DNA of 64,000 nucleotides from Asparagopsis taxiformis (lineage: Eukaryota; Rhodophyta; Florideophyceae; Bonnemaisoniales; Bonnemaisoniaceae). Below are positions 19,501 to 29,100 of the stretch, one piece after another. Location: positions 337,501 through 401,500 of the forward strand of contig JALQPE010002403.1 of assembly GCA_030407315.1 (NCBI GenBank), given 5' to 3'. The first letter of the stretch is position 1; each line of letters begins with the position of its first letter. The translations under genes and the position numbers were made by a program. A model generated the notes under the pieces. That model was not told where the DNA came from, did not search any database, and worked only from the letters and a program-made list of their open reading frames with translations.

Positions 19501-22289
19501 ATCCGTTGCAATCGGTACCGACATCAACTACTGCGGAAGAAACACCAAATACAGTCATTCAACGAGAGAATCATTCGAGTGGTGAAATCGGACTTCCTGT
19601 GCTGGGAACAAAGACATTTGCAAGCCTCAAAACTGGGACTCGAAATGCTGAAGAGCCAAGGGAGAGAAAAATCACTGCTTGTCATCAAGAGCATGTCGAA
19701 GGTAAAAGTTTGAATGCTACCGTCGGTACAAAAGGTGACATAGCCAAGGGCACTGATGTTGAAAACAATTCTATGATACCTTCGGAACGGGACAACTCAC
19801 GAGAAATTACAACTCCACATGAGCAACATGGACCTTCCCAGGAAGAACAATTGAAAACCAGCATTACTACTGAAGATCATGAAGCCAGGACTACTAACAT
19901 TCAAAACAAACTCGCAGAGCCTTGCGAGCGGAGCGCTCCTAATGAAGAAGTTATTCGAAGAGAGGAACAAAAGCCCTCTTCAAATGATTTTGCAGATCAG
20001 GAGCAAGTGAATAGCCTCAAAGTTGTTGAGCGCACAAGTTCAAATGAATCATTTATACGTGCTGCGGAGAAAGAAGCACCAGATGATGCTCGGCACAAGA
20101 CTATTGAAACTGCCGAATGTGAACAGACAGGTGAAAAGTTTCAATGCACTGCGGAAAATGATATATCGGGTGACGACGGGAGCAAATCCACGCAGCTTTT
20201 ATCATCATCGCACGAAAACTCGCCGGACGTATCTCTGGGCCCCAAACTTACTATCAACGATGATATGCTCCTGCCACCAGACCAAGGTTACGCACCTCAC
20301 GAAGTGGAGCGTAAGAAACTGTCTGCGAGAAAGGACAAAACCGAGTTGTGCACTGAACGGGAAGCCTTAATTTCATGCAGTCTATGTCAAGAATCGATTC
20401 GACTGGTGGAGTCGACTAAACACCCTTTGTACTCTATTCGTGGATTTGATATTTGCGCCCGTTGCCGGATAGAAGTTTCTTCTAGATTGAAGAGTAACGG
20501 TGCCATTGAGCGTGCACCCATCTCCGGCGATCCTGAAATGGTCGTAAAAAGGACAAATCTGCTCACTCTTCTAGTTGAGGAGATGGTGCAAAGACGTCTC
20601 CCCAGTCAAAGGAAAGCATCGAATCTGGAAGATGTTTACAGAGAGATTATCAGTCAGGATAAAAATGAACTGCGGAGACGTGCTGAATCACTTGCAGTGC
20701 CATTTGACATCATCCCGGTGTTTATAACCTTGCTTAGGATTGTAGGCGTGAAGCTTAAATCGGGCTCTCTTTGTTGGCCGTCTGGGATTGTGGAGCTACC
20801 AACATTGGAAGATACAATAGCTATTATTGGAAATGCGCTGCCGCGCTCATTCTGCTCTTTGGGAAGTGAGGATACACCAGGGCATAGCGCCTGGAAGCGG
20901 GCTTTTGGAAGCAAAGCTTTGACTGAAGGCATCACAACGTCTTGCATGCTTTTCGAATTGATGTTTGCCGCCTTGGGTGTTACCGCACGCCACGTTCAAG
21001 GTTGCAAGCGGCACTCGGAAAACAGTAGTTCTCGATGCCGTGTTAAATTTCATCCCACCAGTGTCGCAGCATGCATGTATCGTGCGGAGGAGAAATTTTC
21101 GTCACCATGTGCAAGATCACTGTACAACAACATGTTCAGCGGTCAGGACGCGCGAGTCTATTGTGAGGCCAATGATCTAGAACTAGAGCATGAGGTTCTC
21201 TCGGGACCCCGTTCAGGAGTGTGCTGTTCGTGTGGAAGTGCACACGACAAAAGTTTCTTCCCATTCCACTTTACAAAGTGTACCGACTGCCCTCGGGAGT
21301 TCTGCTCTGTGTGTCTATGTAATGTTTTTGGAGCCAACGAATACATCCAGGCGAGGCGAGGCAACTATTGCTGTTTGTCATGCCGCTTCAAGCATAACGT
21401 CACTGCGCTGGACCGTTCGAAGTCACGTAGAATGAGTGCAGCTGTTGTCGACGTACAAGCGGCGCGAAAGTCGCGCATTCAAAACTTGCAATCTCGCACA
21501 ACAGGCAAACGTGCTCGAGTGATCATGAAGCTACCACCGGCGCGCAGGCTAAATTTTCCGCTTCTTCGGCTGTCCTCGTCAACCAAGAAGGAAGTTTTGC
21601 GCACAAAGAAATGCGTGCGTAAACACTCTTCAACTGGTTTTGCCAAGTTTTGTGAAATGCAAAACGACCGCATGATCCTGTGCGGTCGCTCGCATGCGTT
21701 TGTGAACCATATCTGCATGGCATGCAAGTTGTCTGTGGTCAACGGCGACGTGGAGCGGGCGAATCCGGACCTATTCACGGCACCGCCGACGGACCGACCG
21801 CTGGACGGCATCGTTTCGTGCACAGTGGAAGGCTGCAAGAACATGCTGCACCAGCGCTGCATGCCGGAGCATGAAATCAATCGGCGGCGCAGCACACGTG
21901 CAGGATGGCAATGCCCGCAGCACAAATGCAGTGTGTGCGAACAACGCGACGAATCGAAATTGGTGCGTTGCTATACGTGCCCGGTGGCATATTGCAAAGA
22001 GCACTTTCCGAGTAAGAGTGAAGTGTTCATTTTTTCGGACAAGATCATTGCGTGCCAGACATGTCGGAGACGACTCGAACCGCCGGCTCGTGCGGTTTCG
22101 CGTGCAACGGGCGAAAGTGGACGCAAGCAGAGCTTGAAGAACGAACTGGCTGTGGCGCTGGCGATTGAGCAGCGGCAGCGCAGCACGCTGTTGGAAAAGC
22201 TGATTGAAATGCCGGAGAAGATGGAGCAGGCGGTGAGCTCGGAGGAGTGGCAAAAGCGAGTACAAAGTGTTAGAAAAAAGATGCAGTAA
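16551..22289 (+). CDS. Giant AT-hook and zinc-finger chromatin-type protein, unknown function
   Basis: A 1912-residue protein, the largest in the window. The frame starts at a GTG (16416), but the first ATG is 16551 (MDAPNSARENAIYG), used here. Residues 1-1250 are disordered: Pro/His-rich first, then Lys/Ser-rich with many basic clusters. A canonical AT-hook, KRPRGRPP, sits near residue 202. From about 1275 come zinc-binding clusters: CSLCQES with CARCRIE, a longer one with CCSCG, CTDCPREFCSVCL and CCLSCRF (about 1557-1615), and a C-terminal extended-PHD-like block from 1699 (KFCEMQN, HICMAC, CTVEGCKNMLHQRCM, CSVCEQRDESKLVRCYTC, YCKEHFP). The middle cluster resembles the 4CXXC-R1 type and the last an NSD-like PHD pair, but these are family-level impressions. 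It ends in a charged helix. A DNA-binding chromatin regulator is inferred. Confidence 0.8.
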   Translation: MDAPNSARENAIYGIFGPQQLADHRSVRGVAFDNHLEQLESTLNTPDLRYNPLPPVDINPPAQYWQHAYTHMPPPLPPPLPHQSYQPVNPAPAFELPVHHSIRAPMHDPYPTHYVSIPHVVSSFPALPRLPSISNHAHHKSVPSKVPAAAPKRRRNSHSLPRPLSQLSPPAAILPDASQNLPLPQALQPLIVPELPPSPPPKRPRGRPPTRLSATSAKAGSKPAPKCTGRRASLRKKGAAQNHVQRDTCISPTPPPSTAQHAVHNSDCTSPVHHDAVSGLQQLRRSLQRQPRDTEPHHTGRTAHPNIPDQIPPIHTYNAQVSSSAQLLPSITHADSLPPIQDDQGILQNRNIQHDDRNDFTTHPLSLSNLDNPMSPLSKPTQNATPPQRGRSSSDIPKGITSTFEHSDLHHAIRPSQSSVPTPTFSSPKPRDVQHDATRDNLYITPTPSVPPVNTNLQLAGSDPASSAPDFHMDSPVDNPDLRTRRTKPVVRRKKKAATNTSSEAPISQPDGNAASLGDITATDAGNVTNPTLPSHLNPTARNSKPVKKPTAKSVPVNTHSFGPIVANPSVDNLVSDECAALKPTPAKSLSKGLKRSASKMAADNTALGKRGVAKSTAKRARSVKAASKKTTHAKAIPGNVSPPQKPMPPIMLKLILRRGSVVGQGSQTRRELEEREILVTNANSSVAVTTSEGVTNHISPIAPKPNSGKQVEKPSTRKAAFADAEDDVQKQPRHVTESQLTQPTRVVCSEPKSKIRADKSKSKKVAFAVAVNESHQNLAAAEQSEGAHSSRVDFVTTKSVSKTKSNAESSRKQMKAKSGISGSKVSKPKPLKKKRKQPSGNSGGNTVDATVPRLKTNRGSMKNGPETVPTSPVVSRKEFPPQWEIPSPGSMPKLPASGLERPVSKSQPRPLSTSKKRTRPNGNPVAKPVLKKSISKKQASYQAAPTVPESMCSPSSVHDNQVLQSEIRHEKNETSVTGGRRDNPLQSVPTSTTAEETPNTVIQRENHSSGEIGLPVLGTKTFASLKTGTRNAEEPRERKITACHQEHVEGKSLNATVGTKGDIAKGTDVENNSMIPSERDNSREITTPHEQHGPSQEEQLKTSITTEDHEARTTNIQNKLAEPCERSAPNEEVIRREEQKPSSNDFADQEQVNSLKVVERTSSNESFIRAAEKEAPDDARHKTIETAECEQTGEKFQCTAENDISGDDGSKSTQLLSSSHENSPDVSLGPKLTINDDMLLPPDQGYAPHEVERKKLSARKDKTELCTEREALISCSLCQESIRLVESTKHPLYSIRGFDICARCRIEVSSRLKSNGAIERAPISGDPEMVVKRTNLLTLLVEEMVQRRLPSQRKASNLEDVYREIISQDKNELRRRAESLAVPFDIIPVFITLLRIVGVKLKSGSLCWPSGIVELPTLEDTIAIIGNALPRSFCSLGSEDTPGHSAWKRAFGSKALTEGITTSCMLFELMFAALGVTARHVQGCKRHSENSSSRCRVKFHPTSVAACMYRAEEKFSSPCARSLYNNMFSGQDARVYCEANDLELEHEVLSGPRSGVCCSCGSAHDKSFFPFHFTKCTDCPREFCSVCLCNVFGANEYIQARRGNYCCLSCRFKHNVTALDRSKSRRMSAAVVDVQAARKSRIQNLQSRTTGKRARVIMKLPPARRLNFPLLRLSSSTKKEVLRTKKCVRKHSSTGFAKFCEMQNDRMILCGRSHAFVNHICMACKLSVVNGDVERANPDLFTAPPTDRPLDGIVSCTVEGCKNMLHQRCMPEHEINRRRSTRAGWQCPQHKCSVCEQRDESKLVRCYTCPVAYCKEHFPSKSEVFIFSDKIIACQTCRRRLEPPARAVSRATGESGRKQSLKNELAVALAIEQRQRSTLLEKLIEMPEKMEQAVSSEEWQKRVQSVRKKMQ

Positions 22290-22513
22290 CTGTAGTAGTT
22301 TTAATTCCGTAGCGATAGAACATTCGTACGCCAACCACAAACTGTACAAACTTTTTGCCCGGACACGGGATGTGTAACATTTATACTAACTGCGACATAA
22401 ACATGGAATATTTTGATAAAGGCGCACCAATACCCAATCAATGCTGACAACTGGTGCGGTTTATAACGAAACAGCTTCTAGTCAACATATCGGTCGTGCA
22501 GCCATTAGTTTAT

Positions 22514-23944
22514 CTAGTTTTGCATTCTCGGAGCCGGAGGAATCTCGGCAGGTGTATGCTCCGCATTGCGTTGATGTCTTGCCAGACTGGATTTCAGCGC
22601 AAACGACTTTTTGCACACATTGCACACATGCTTCTTCGGCGTTTGCTGGTGCGTTCTCTGATGTGCCGTCAAGTTGTATCGCGTTCCAAACGCTTTGCCG
22701 CATTGACATTTGTGATCCCTCTTCTTCAAATGCACAGTGTCCACATGCATTTTCATATGCGGACGCTGACCAAAATTTCTCGCGCAGTACGTACACGTCC
22801 ACTTTTTCTCGCCACGATGCGTAGTGGCAATGTGCCTCTTCAGTGAATCCACACGATTGAAAGCGTTGGAGCACTGTTGACACTGATAGTCACGTCGTGC
22901 ACTGTGCTTGGATTGCATGTGCACTTTGAGATTGTAGCGACGCGTGAAGCAGCTCTTGCAGATCGGACACGATAGACCTGGCGATGTGGCAACTGATGTG
23001 GGCGATTCGCCACCGCTCGGCACCATATTAGCAATGGGCGCAGCTGCAGCATTGGACGGCTGCGACACTGATTGCAACAGTGTGGGTGGTGTAACGGTAA
23101 CAGTAGAGAAAGCGGGCGAAGTCGGCGAATAATGCGTCTCCTGAATAGCGCTGCTATCCACACGACCATCGGCCTTGGGCTTTGTCAAATCTTGTATACT
23201 GATCTGATTAGAACCTATTGCTCGCCTCTGCGCATCATCCTGGGCAGTGATGGACATTAATGCGGACGGTTGGGACGGTAACAATTGCTGCGCACCAGTA
23301 CGCGTCACATTTCTGTTGAGCATAATTTGGCTATGGTTTTCGACAGACTGCGGCGGCTGCTGCTGCTGCGGCGGCGGCTGCTGTTGCTGCGGTTGTTGCT
23401 TTTGTGGCATCTGCATCTGGAATGCCGAGACCGATGAACCCTGCAATAAGACCTGGGGATGGGGGATAGCACCGGTCTGCTGGTTATAAGAGAGGTGCGG
23501 CATCGACTGGGGCACTTGAAGGGAAAACTGTGAGTGTGCGTTTTGAATAGCAGACGAGTGGCCATTAATGGACGAATGTGGATTAGCAATGGGCTGGCGG
23601 CTGGTGTTATCCACATCCTGAGCGACCAGTACCTGTCTTTCAATGGAACGCTGCTGTTGATCGATGGGAATGGGCATGGGCATCGACATGTGCATGCCGA
23701 CGTTCATCGCGAGGGAATCTTGTTCTGTATCTGGAAGGAAAGCGTCCATAACGGACTGCACTTGTCCATGGGGGATCTGATCGTGTGTGATATGATCCTG
23801 AGAGAACGCGGAGGAAACGAGTGCAGCTTGCATATCCTGTGGACGGCTGGTGGTCGGTAAAGCAGCAAAGTTGATGAGATCGTCGCCCACTACATCCACC
23901 TCATCAGCGTGTTTAAACTGCTGATGAGAAAGGGCCGGGAGCAT
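22514..23944 (-). CDS. C2H2 zinc-finger transcription factor, five fingers
   Basis: A glutamine- and serine-rich protein ending in five C2H2 zinc fingers. Fingers in order are CPICKSCFTRRYNLKVHMQS, CQQCSNAFNRVDSLKRHIAT, CTYCARNFGQRPHMKMHVDT, CQCGKAFGTRYNLTAHQRTH and CNVCKKSFALKSSLARHQRN. The fourth has only one residue between its cysteines. The last ends H-x4-H. Mid-protein tracts of Gln and Pro (QQQQPPPQQQQPPQS) come from CTG/CGG repeats at 23349-23402. The first in-frame ATG is 23944, giving 476 residues. The frame continues upstream through 24 Gln codons (24053-24124) to a stop at 24389-24391 without any ATG, so the true N-terminus may be longer through splicing or a frame error. A DNA-binding regulator is a safe class call. 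Targets are unknown. Confidence 0.82.
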   Translation of the reverse strand: MLPALSHQQFKHADEVDVVGDDLINFAALPTTSRPQDMQAALVSSAFSQDHITHDQIPHGQVQSVMDAFLPDTEQDSLAMNVGMHMSMPMPIPIDQQQRSIERQVLVAQDVDNTSRQPIANPHSSINGHSSAIQNAHSQFSLQVPQSMPHLSYNQQTGAIPHPQVLLQGSSVSAFQMQMPQKQQPQQQQPPPQQQQPPQSVENHSQIMLNRNVTRTGAQQLLPSQPSALMSITAQDDAQRRAIGSNQISIQDLTKPKADGRVDSSAIQETHYSPTSPAFSTVTVTPPTLLQSVSQPSNAAAAPIANMVPSGGESPTSVATSPGLSCPICKSCFTRRYNLKVHMQSKHSARRDYQCQQCSNAFNRVDSLKRHIATTHRGEKKWTCTYCARNFGQRPHMKMHVDTVHLKKRDHKCQCGKAFGTRYNLTAHQRTHQQTPKKHVCNVCKKSFALKSSLARHQRNAEHTPAEIPPAPRMQN

Positions 23945-26900
23945 GGTCTGATGTTGGGCTTGTGGGGACTGATGCGGGGGCTGTTGCGATGTGTGTTGAA
24001 CGGCGGCATGATGGTGCGACTGGCGCGAGTGCGGGAGCGACAAATGGTGAGTTTGCTGCTGCTGTTGTTGCTGTTGCTGTTGTTGCTGCTGTTGTTGTTG
24101 TTGTTGTTGTTGTTGTTGCTGCTGGCTGAGAGGATATGTGGCTGCTGCAGGGATAGTGGCTGGGAGGTCTGTGTTGACTGAGGCTGTGGTTGCTGCTGCT
24201 GCTGCTGTGGGGCGGTTGATGTTGCTGCTGCTGGGCCTGATGGTGGTGATAGGTGGTGTAGTGGTTGGAGTGGGGTAAAGAAACGTGGGGTAGGAAGGAA
24301 GAGTGTGGAGCGGAGGGGGGATGGGATTGCACAGTTTGGAAATCTTGCTGAAGTGGATCCTGGGGCGGATTTCTTTCGCGTTTGGGGGTTAGTACGGACG
24401 AGGCGATGGGTCTTCGGTGGGGACGGGACATGGCAGCGGAGTTGTGCACGGCGCTCATTTGGCGGAGTGTCTAGAGGGCAGGTCGATGGGTGGGGAGAGA
24501 GTCGGGAATTTTTGAGTCGGGAATACAGAGAGCGGAAGGAGATGTACGCGTGGTAACGGGAGCAAGGAATGGGCGAGGGGGGGAGGAGGAGTGTGGGGAC
24601 GCGGGAAACGAGCAATGAGGCATAGAAAAAGTGATAGAGGAGCGGAGGAGAGGTGAGGAGCTGTGCGGTGTGGTGTGGTGCGGTGCGGGTGGAGAAGAGG
24701 AGCGTGGCGGTGATAGGCTTGGGGAGTGGAGCTGAGGTGTTGTGAATATGTAGAAAAAAACGGAGCGATTGAGGATGTGTTGGGGGTATTGCATCGATGA
24801 GTGGCACGAGCACAGCACAGGAGCGGACGGGGGTCGGGACAAGAGAGTGTGACAGGAGGGGCGTGGCGGTGGGGCGTGGCGGGCCATGGCAGTGACTGGC
24901 TCGGTAGCGCGTCGCGTAGCGTCTCACCGCTTTGCATCGTCAGTGCGTGCGTATGCGCAAGCGGAGCGGAGCGGCGCGGGGACGGCGCAATGCGATGCGA
25001 TGCGGCGCGGCGCATGCAATTTGGGGTATCATGTGGTATGAGAAAAAACGGCGTGTGCAGTGCTGAGCAGTGCAGTGCAGTATAGTGCAGCCGTGAAGGT
25101 GTGGGCGCGCGCGGGGGTGCAGTGGCGGCGGCTGTCTGGTCAATAGTGTGCATGGCCAGTACTGCGTTTAACGGAAGGTGCGCAAGCGCAGTTGGGCGGC
25201 GCGAGCAGCGAGTGGCTGTCCACGGCCCGTGGCCTTGCACGCCGATATAACATGTGCGCATAACATCTCACGTATTGGGCCATGCATGGTATCGACATCA
25301 TACGCGTGACATGGTTCCAACTGCTGCCCATGCAGTCATATCCCAAAGTTGGGCGTCACTCATGCAACCCTGATTCCACTTGGACACGCACGGAGCCTGC
25401 AGTACTGTAGATGTGGCTGCCGCCGTGGTCACACGACTCATGCTCAACCCATCGGGCCCATTTCTTCGCGCCCAATCAACGGTGTAAGTTAGCCGCTTTC
25501 CTTGTATCTCTCGGCGTACAATCATTACAATTCATAATTATAACGATCAAATCAGCACGTTCCACATGGTGCTGTATCCGCTTGCCGCGCACAGTGGCGC
25601 TTCCAGCAATGGGCATCATGCAGCAGCAGCTCGAGCGAGCGGTCGGTCGGTCGCTCCCGCGCGCCCGCCATTGACCCAGCCCTGCATCGATTCTATATTG
25701 CTGCGTACGTCTCATACACGCCCCCGTCTCATGTCAAACTCATACTGTATCGCGGTAGAAGACTGTAAGCAGAGGTAGGCCGTTATAGCGTTGCGCAGCA
25801 GACGGGGGTGAGTGAGTAAGTGAGTGTGTAATGTATTTTTGGTTATTGTTGTTGGTGTGCGTGCGTGACCGTTACAATCGCGGGGCGTGGTGCACCGTTG
25901 CCCAACGCAGCATAGCGGGCAAACGGGCAGGTGTGCGGGCAGGCGGGCGGGCGAGCGAGCAAGCGAGCAGCCTCGTCAGTCGCGCAGGACTAAATGCCAA
26001 GCGACGCGATATATTGATTGAGCCAAAAAGCAAAAATTGCTATGCTATACTATGCTATGCTATACTCAGTGCCCAATGCAGCCCGGCACTTTGTTTTTGG
26101 AGCACCACTTGATTACGCGACCCAACCAGCAATTGTATACTACTGTACAATGCATGTGGCGCCACGCCAAACGACGCCACGCAGCAGCACCGCACAGCGG
26201 CCGTTCCAATGCATGCATCCGACGCACTGCACATGCTCAACACAATCATTGTTCGCTCATTCGATCAATCGATCCTGCAAGGAAGCAAGCGCAAACACAC
26301 TCACCGCTGTTTCCTCACACTCGCATACTGCCTCGTTCTCTCTCAAGAAACAGCAAACTAGCAACTCACCAAATCATCGACCTTCATTTCTCGTCACGTA
26401 CCGCCGCCGCCATCTACCATTCATTCATCCTCCACAAATCGATCGTTGCCACCAACCAAGCCCGTCTGCCTGCAGCAGCGAGTGATTTCACGCGCACAAT
26501 TGATGCTGTCAGAAACATGTCTACTGTATGTTGTGCCATTGCCTTGAACAATGCTGATATTTTTAGGAAACTGCGCTGCCAGCTCACCTCGTGCACTATC
26601 TGCCACCGCAACAACAACAAGTCAACTGCAGCCGCTCCGCTCTGCTCCGCACCACACCACACCGCATCGCCGCCATTGACGAGCGGCCGACCGATCGACA
26701 AAGCCACGCCGCACCATCCCTGTCGCAAAAAGGGTTGTTAGCCGCATGTGCGTTGCGTTGCATAGCGCCGCGCTAGCGCTGCTTGTTTATGTCATCGACG
26801 CAACCGCGCGCCGCGCTGTCGTACCTCTTCGCGGATCATCAATCCGAAGCCGGCAGCCACTCACTCAGCCGTGCGTCGCTTTGCAACTCTCAACAACACG

Positions 26901-29100
26901 CGACATGCAGTCTGCCATGTTACCTCAGTCGACGGATCCGGGTCGCGCCGACGGCAGAGTGATCACGACGGCGCGCGCACAGCGCGCCACACCACAGCGC
27001 GCTGCTCAGCGTAGCGTCGCGTCGCCGCGCACAGCGTTGCTCGCTTGATTGCAAAACATCAGGTGCAGTCCAATAGCGCGTGTCCGTGTCACGCACGTCG
27101 ACATGAAAAGGATGGAACGGTACAAAACGTTATATTTTTAGAAAGACGACTATTCTACCTTCGATCAACATGTTGAATTTTTTTCTCCGTCACGCTCTCG
27201 CGCACTCACACGACTCGCCAAGAATTAGTGAGCGAGCGAATCAACGCCCCAAACGCCCGTCCAACTCGACCACGTCAACAATAACAACGATATACAGTTG
27301 GTGCTGTCGTCACGTTGCACTCACTGCCCGCCCCGAAGCGCACCCACCATCCACGCCAAGCCACGCCACCGCTACTCCGCACTGCGCAACGGAGCAGCAC
27401 AGCGCAGCGGCGCGGTGCACCGGTCCGCCGCACGAGCACACCCCGCGCTCAACACCTTCCAGAACTTGATCGTCCATAGATCTTTTGCAAATTTCACGAG
27501 CGAGTGAATTGTATCAACTATCTTCTAATGATATACGTGGAGAGTACACAGCGACAGCACAATTACAGCCCACTTCTCCTTGATTTACAAACACTTTTCG
27601 CATGTCGCAACGAAACGGAAACGCAACATTCGTTTCTCCCCGCACTTCATACAGCGCGCCACATTTGAAACATTATAACACGCAATTTCTACCCCAAACT
27701 TTTCGCTAAAAGCAATGATATCAGCGCTTTCCATTTTGCAACACCTGACGTGCTTGTCGTCTTGACCTAAGCTCAACGACTAGTTTACCATTTTCCATAT
27801 CGCACATGCTCGTGGCTGCATCCACTATTATACGTGTATCCGCTCCCAATTGCTTCACTGTAATTGAACCGATCAATTCACCATAACGTTAGAATTATAG
27901 CACCCAATTCTTGCCTCTCACACCGTGTATACACACTACCTGCTCCCGTTGATTCACCCACCACCGTTCAATCTTATATTCACCGTCTATTTCTCGTCAC
28001 ACTTCGGCCACCCCATACCTCGCTCCCAAATCATACAACATTCTCCAATGACTATGCTGCCAATTGCATCCCATTTACCCCCATCCCACACACCCACACG
28101 CAAACGGCTCGGAAACTTGCCGCTATCACCTCACACAAGGTGGTATTCCCACTTGCCGTGCCCAACCGTCTATCATACCCATCGAATGCTACAATCCGTT
28201 GCGCAGCCGTCACACCAACCAATCCCCACTTGCATCCATAAACCAAAACGGGATGATCAAACCTTCATAATACGATCCCATTACATCAATCCCGTGTATC
28301 GATATAGCTTCCCTTGATACCCGTATCTAGCCATTCAATCATCTATCCAAACCACCCAATCTGTGCCAATATCACCTGGATCTCAAGAAACTTTGCATGC
28401 ACTACTCCACACTACTCACTCCCTATTTTCTTCGCCGCATCGATACCGCAATGCCTATTTCAAATACAATATCAATCCAACACTCAACTATTCGCTCTTG
28501 ATTCGCCCTGTTGTTTGACGCACATGTCTCTATGAGCCGTCCCGACACATATGAATCCAATTGTTCCACACGTCTATGCCATTTTCAACTAGTCGTACAT
28601 ACTGCCCCCTCTATCTGTTGGGGACGGCAATGATGTGTCAGTCTCATCAAGAGGCGTGGCATAAGCGCTCGCCCGTTGATAATTGAAATGCTATCATCAA
28701 CATATCAATTCAAACGCCGACATGTAATCCAACCGTACATCTGTTTGAAAGAGGACGGATTGGGAAACGCATGTACCTGCCGGCTCCGTAATGTAATTAC
28801 CCGAAAAGGTAATTGAATCATCAACATTTTAATGCAACCGTATAGAAACTGAAAAACCTCTGTGCTGCCGTTCATAGGTACCTCCGGAGATCATCCAGCA
28901 TGACATTCAGAGATACTTGTGAACCTCGTACCAACCTGCCGCTGATACTATAATCTCAAACTGTGACTATTATTCCTGTCATTTTTACGTCTAGGGTTTT
29001 TTTCCCAAACCATCATTTTGTCTGTCCCTACAAACCCCATTCTTTAACAAACAAGCTCACTTCTCACCCACCAAATCAGTTGCATTTTCTCCAAAGCACC
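23945..29100. other. 5 kb stretch of low-complexity DNA without a convincing gene
   Basis: From 24250 to 24900 the plus strand is almost all G, A and T with little C, so minus-strand frames stay open by composition alone (for example 24455-25261). Simple tracts include GGGC/GAGC units at 25921-25970 and TATGC/TATAC units at 26040-26066. None of the open frames resembles a known protein. Two tiny candidates, at 26517 and 27585, are given separately under findings. The part after 27500 is visibly richer in A, T and C and looks like ordinary spacer before the phycoerythrin linker gene. Confidence 0.5.
24053..24124. repeat. CTG/TTG trinucleotide tract (24 units)
   Basis: Uninterrupted mix of CTG and TTG codon-length units. 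On the minus strand this reads CAA/CAG and is in frame with the zinc-finger protein downstream, giving 24 glutamines. Confidence 0.9.

Noticed and set aside
23890..24927. Minus-strand open frame of 345 codons overlapping the Gln tract
   Set aside because: It reads the CAA/CAG tract as Asn/Ser, overlaps the zinc-finger frame and has no recognisable domain outside simple repeats.
24455..25261. Minus-strand open frame of 268 codons upstream of the zinc-finger gene
   Set aside because: Composition-driven: the strand is C-rich with almost no stop trinucleotides, and the translation is a run of Pro, Ser, His and Arg with no domain.
28963..29100. N-terminal extension of the phycoerythrin linker from a GTG
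   Set aside because: The ATG at 29101 has a strong context and begins a normal transit peptide. The extension reads as leader.
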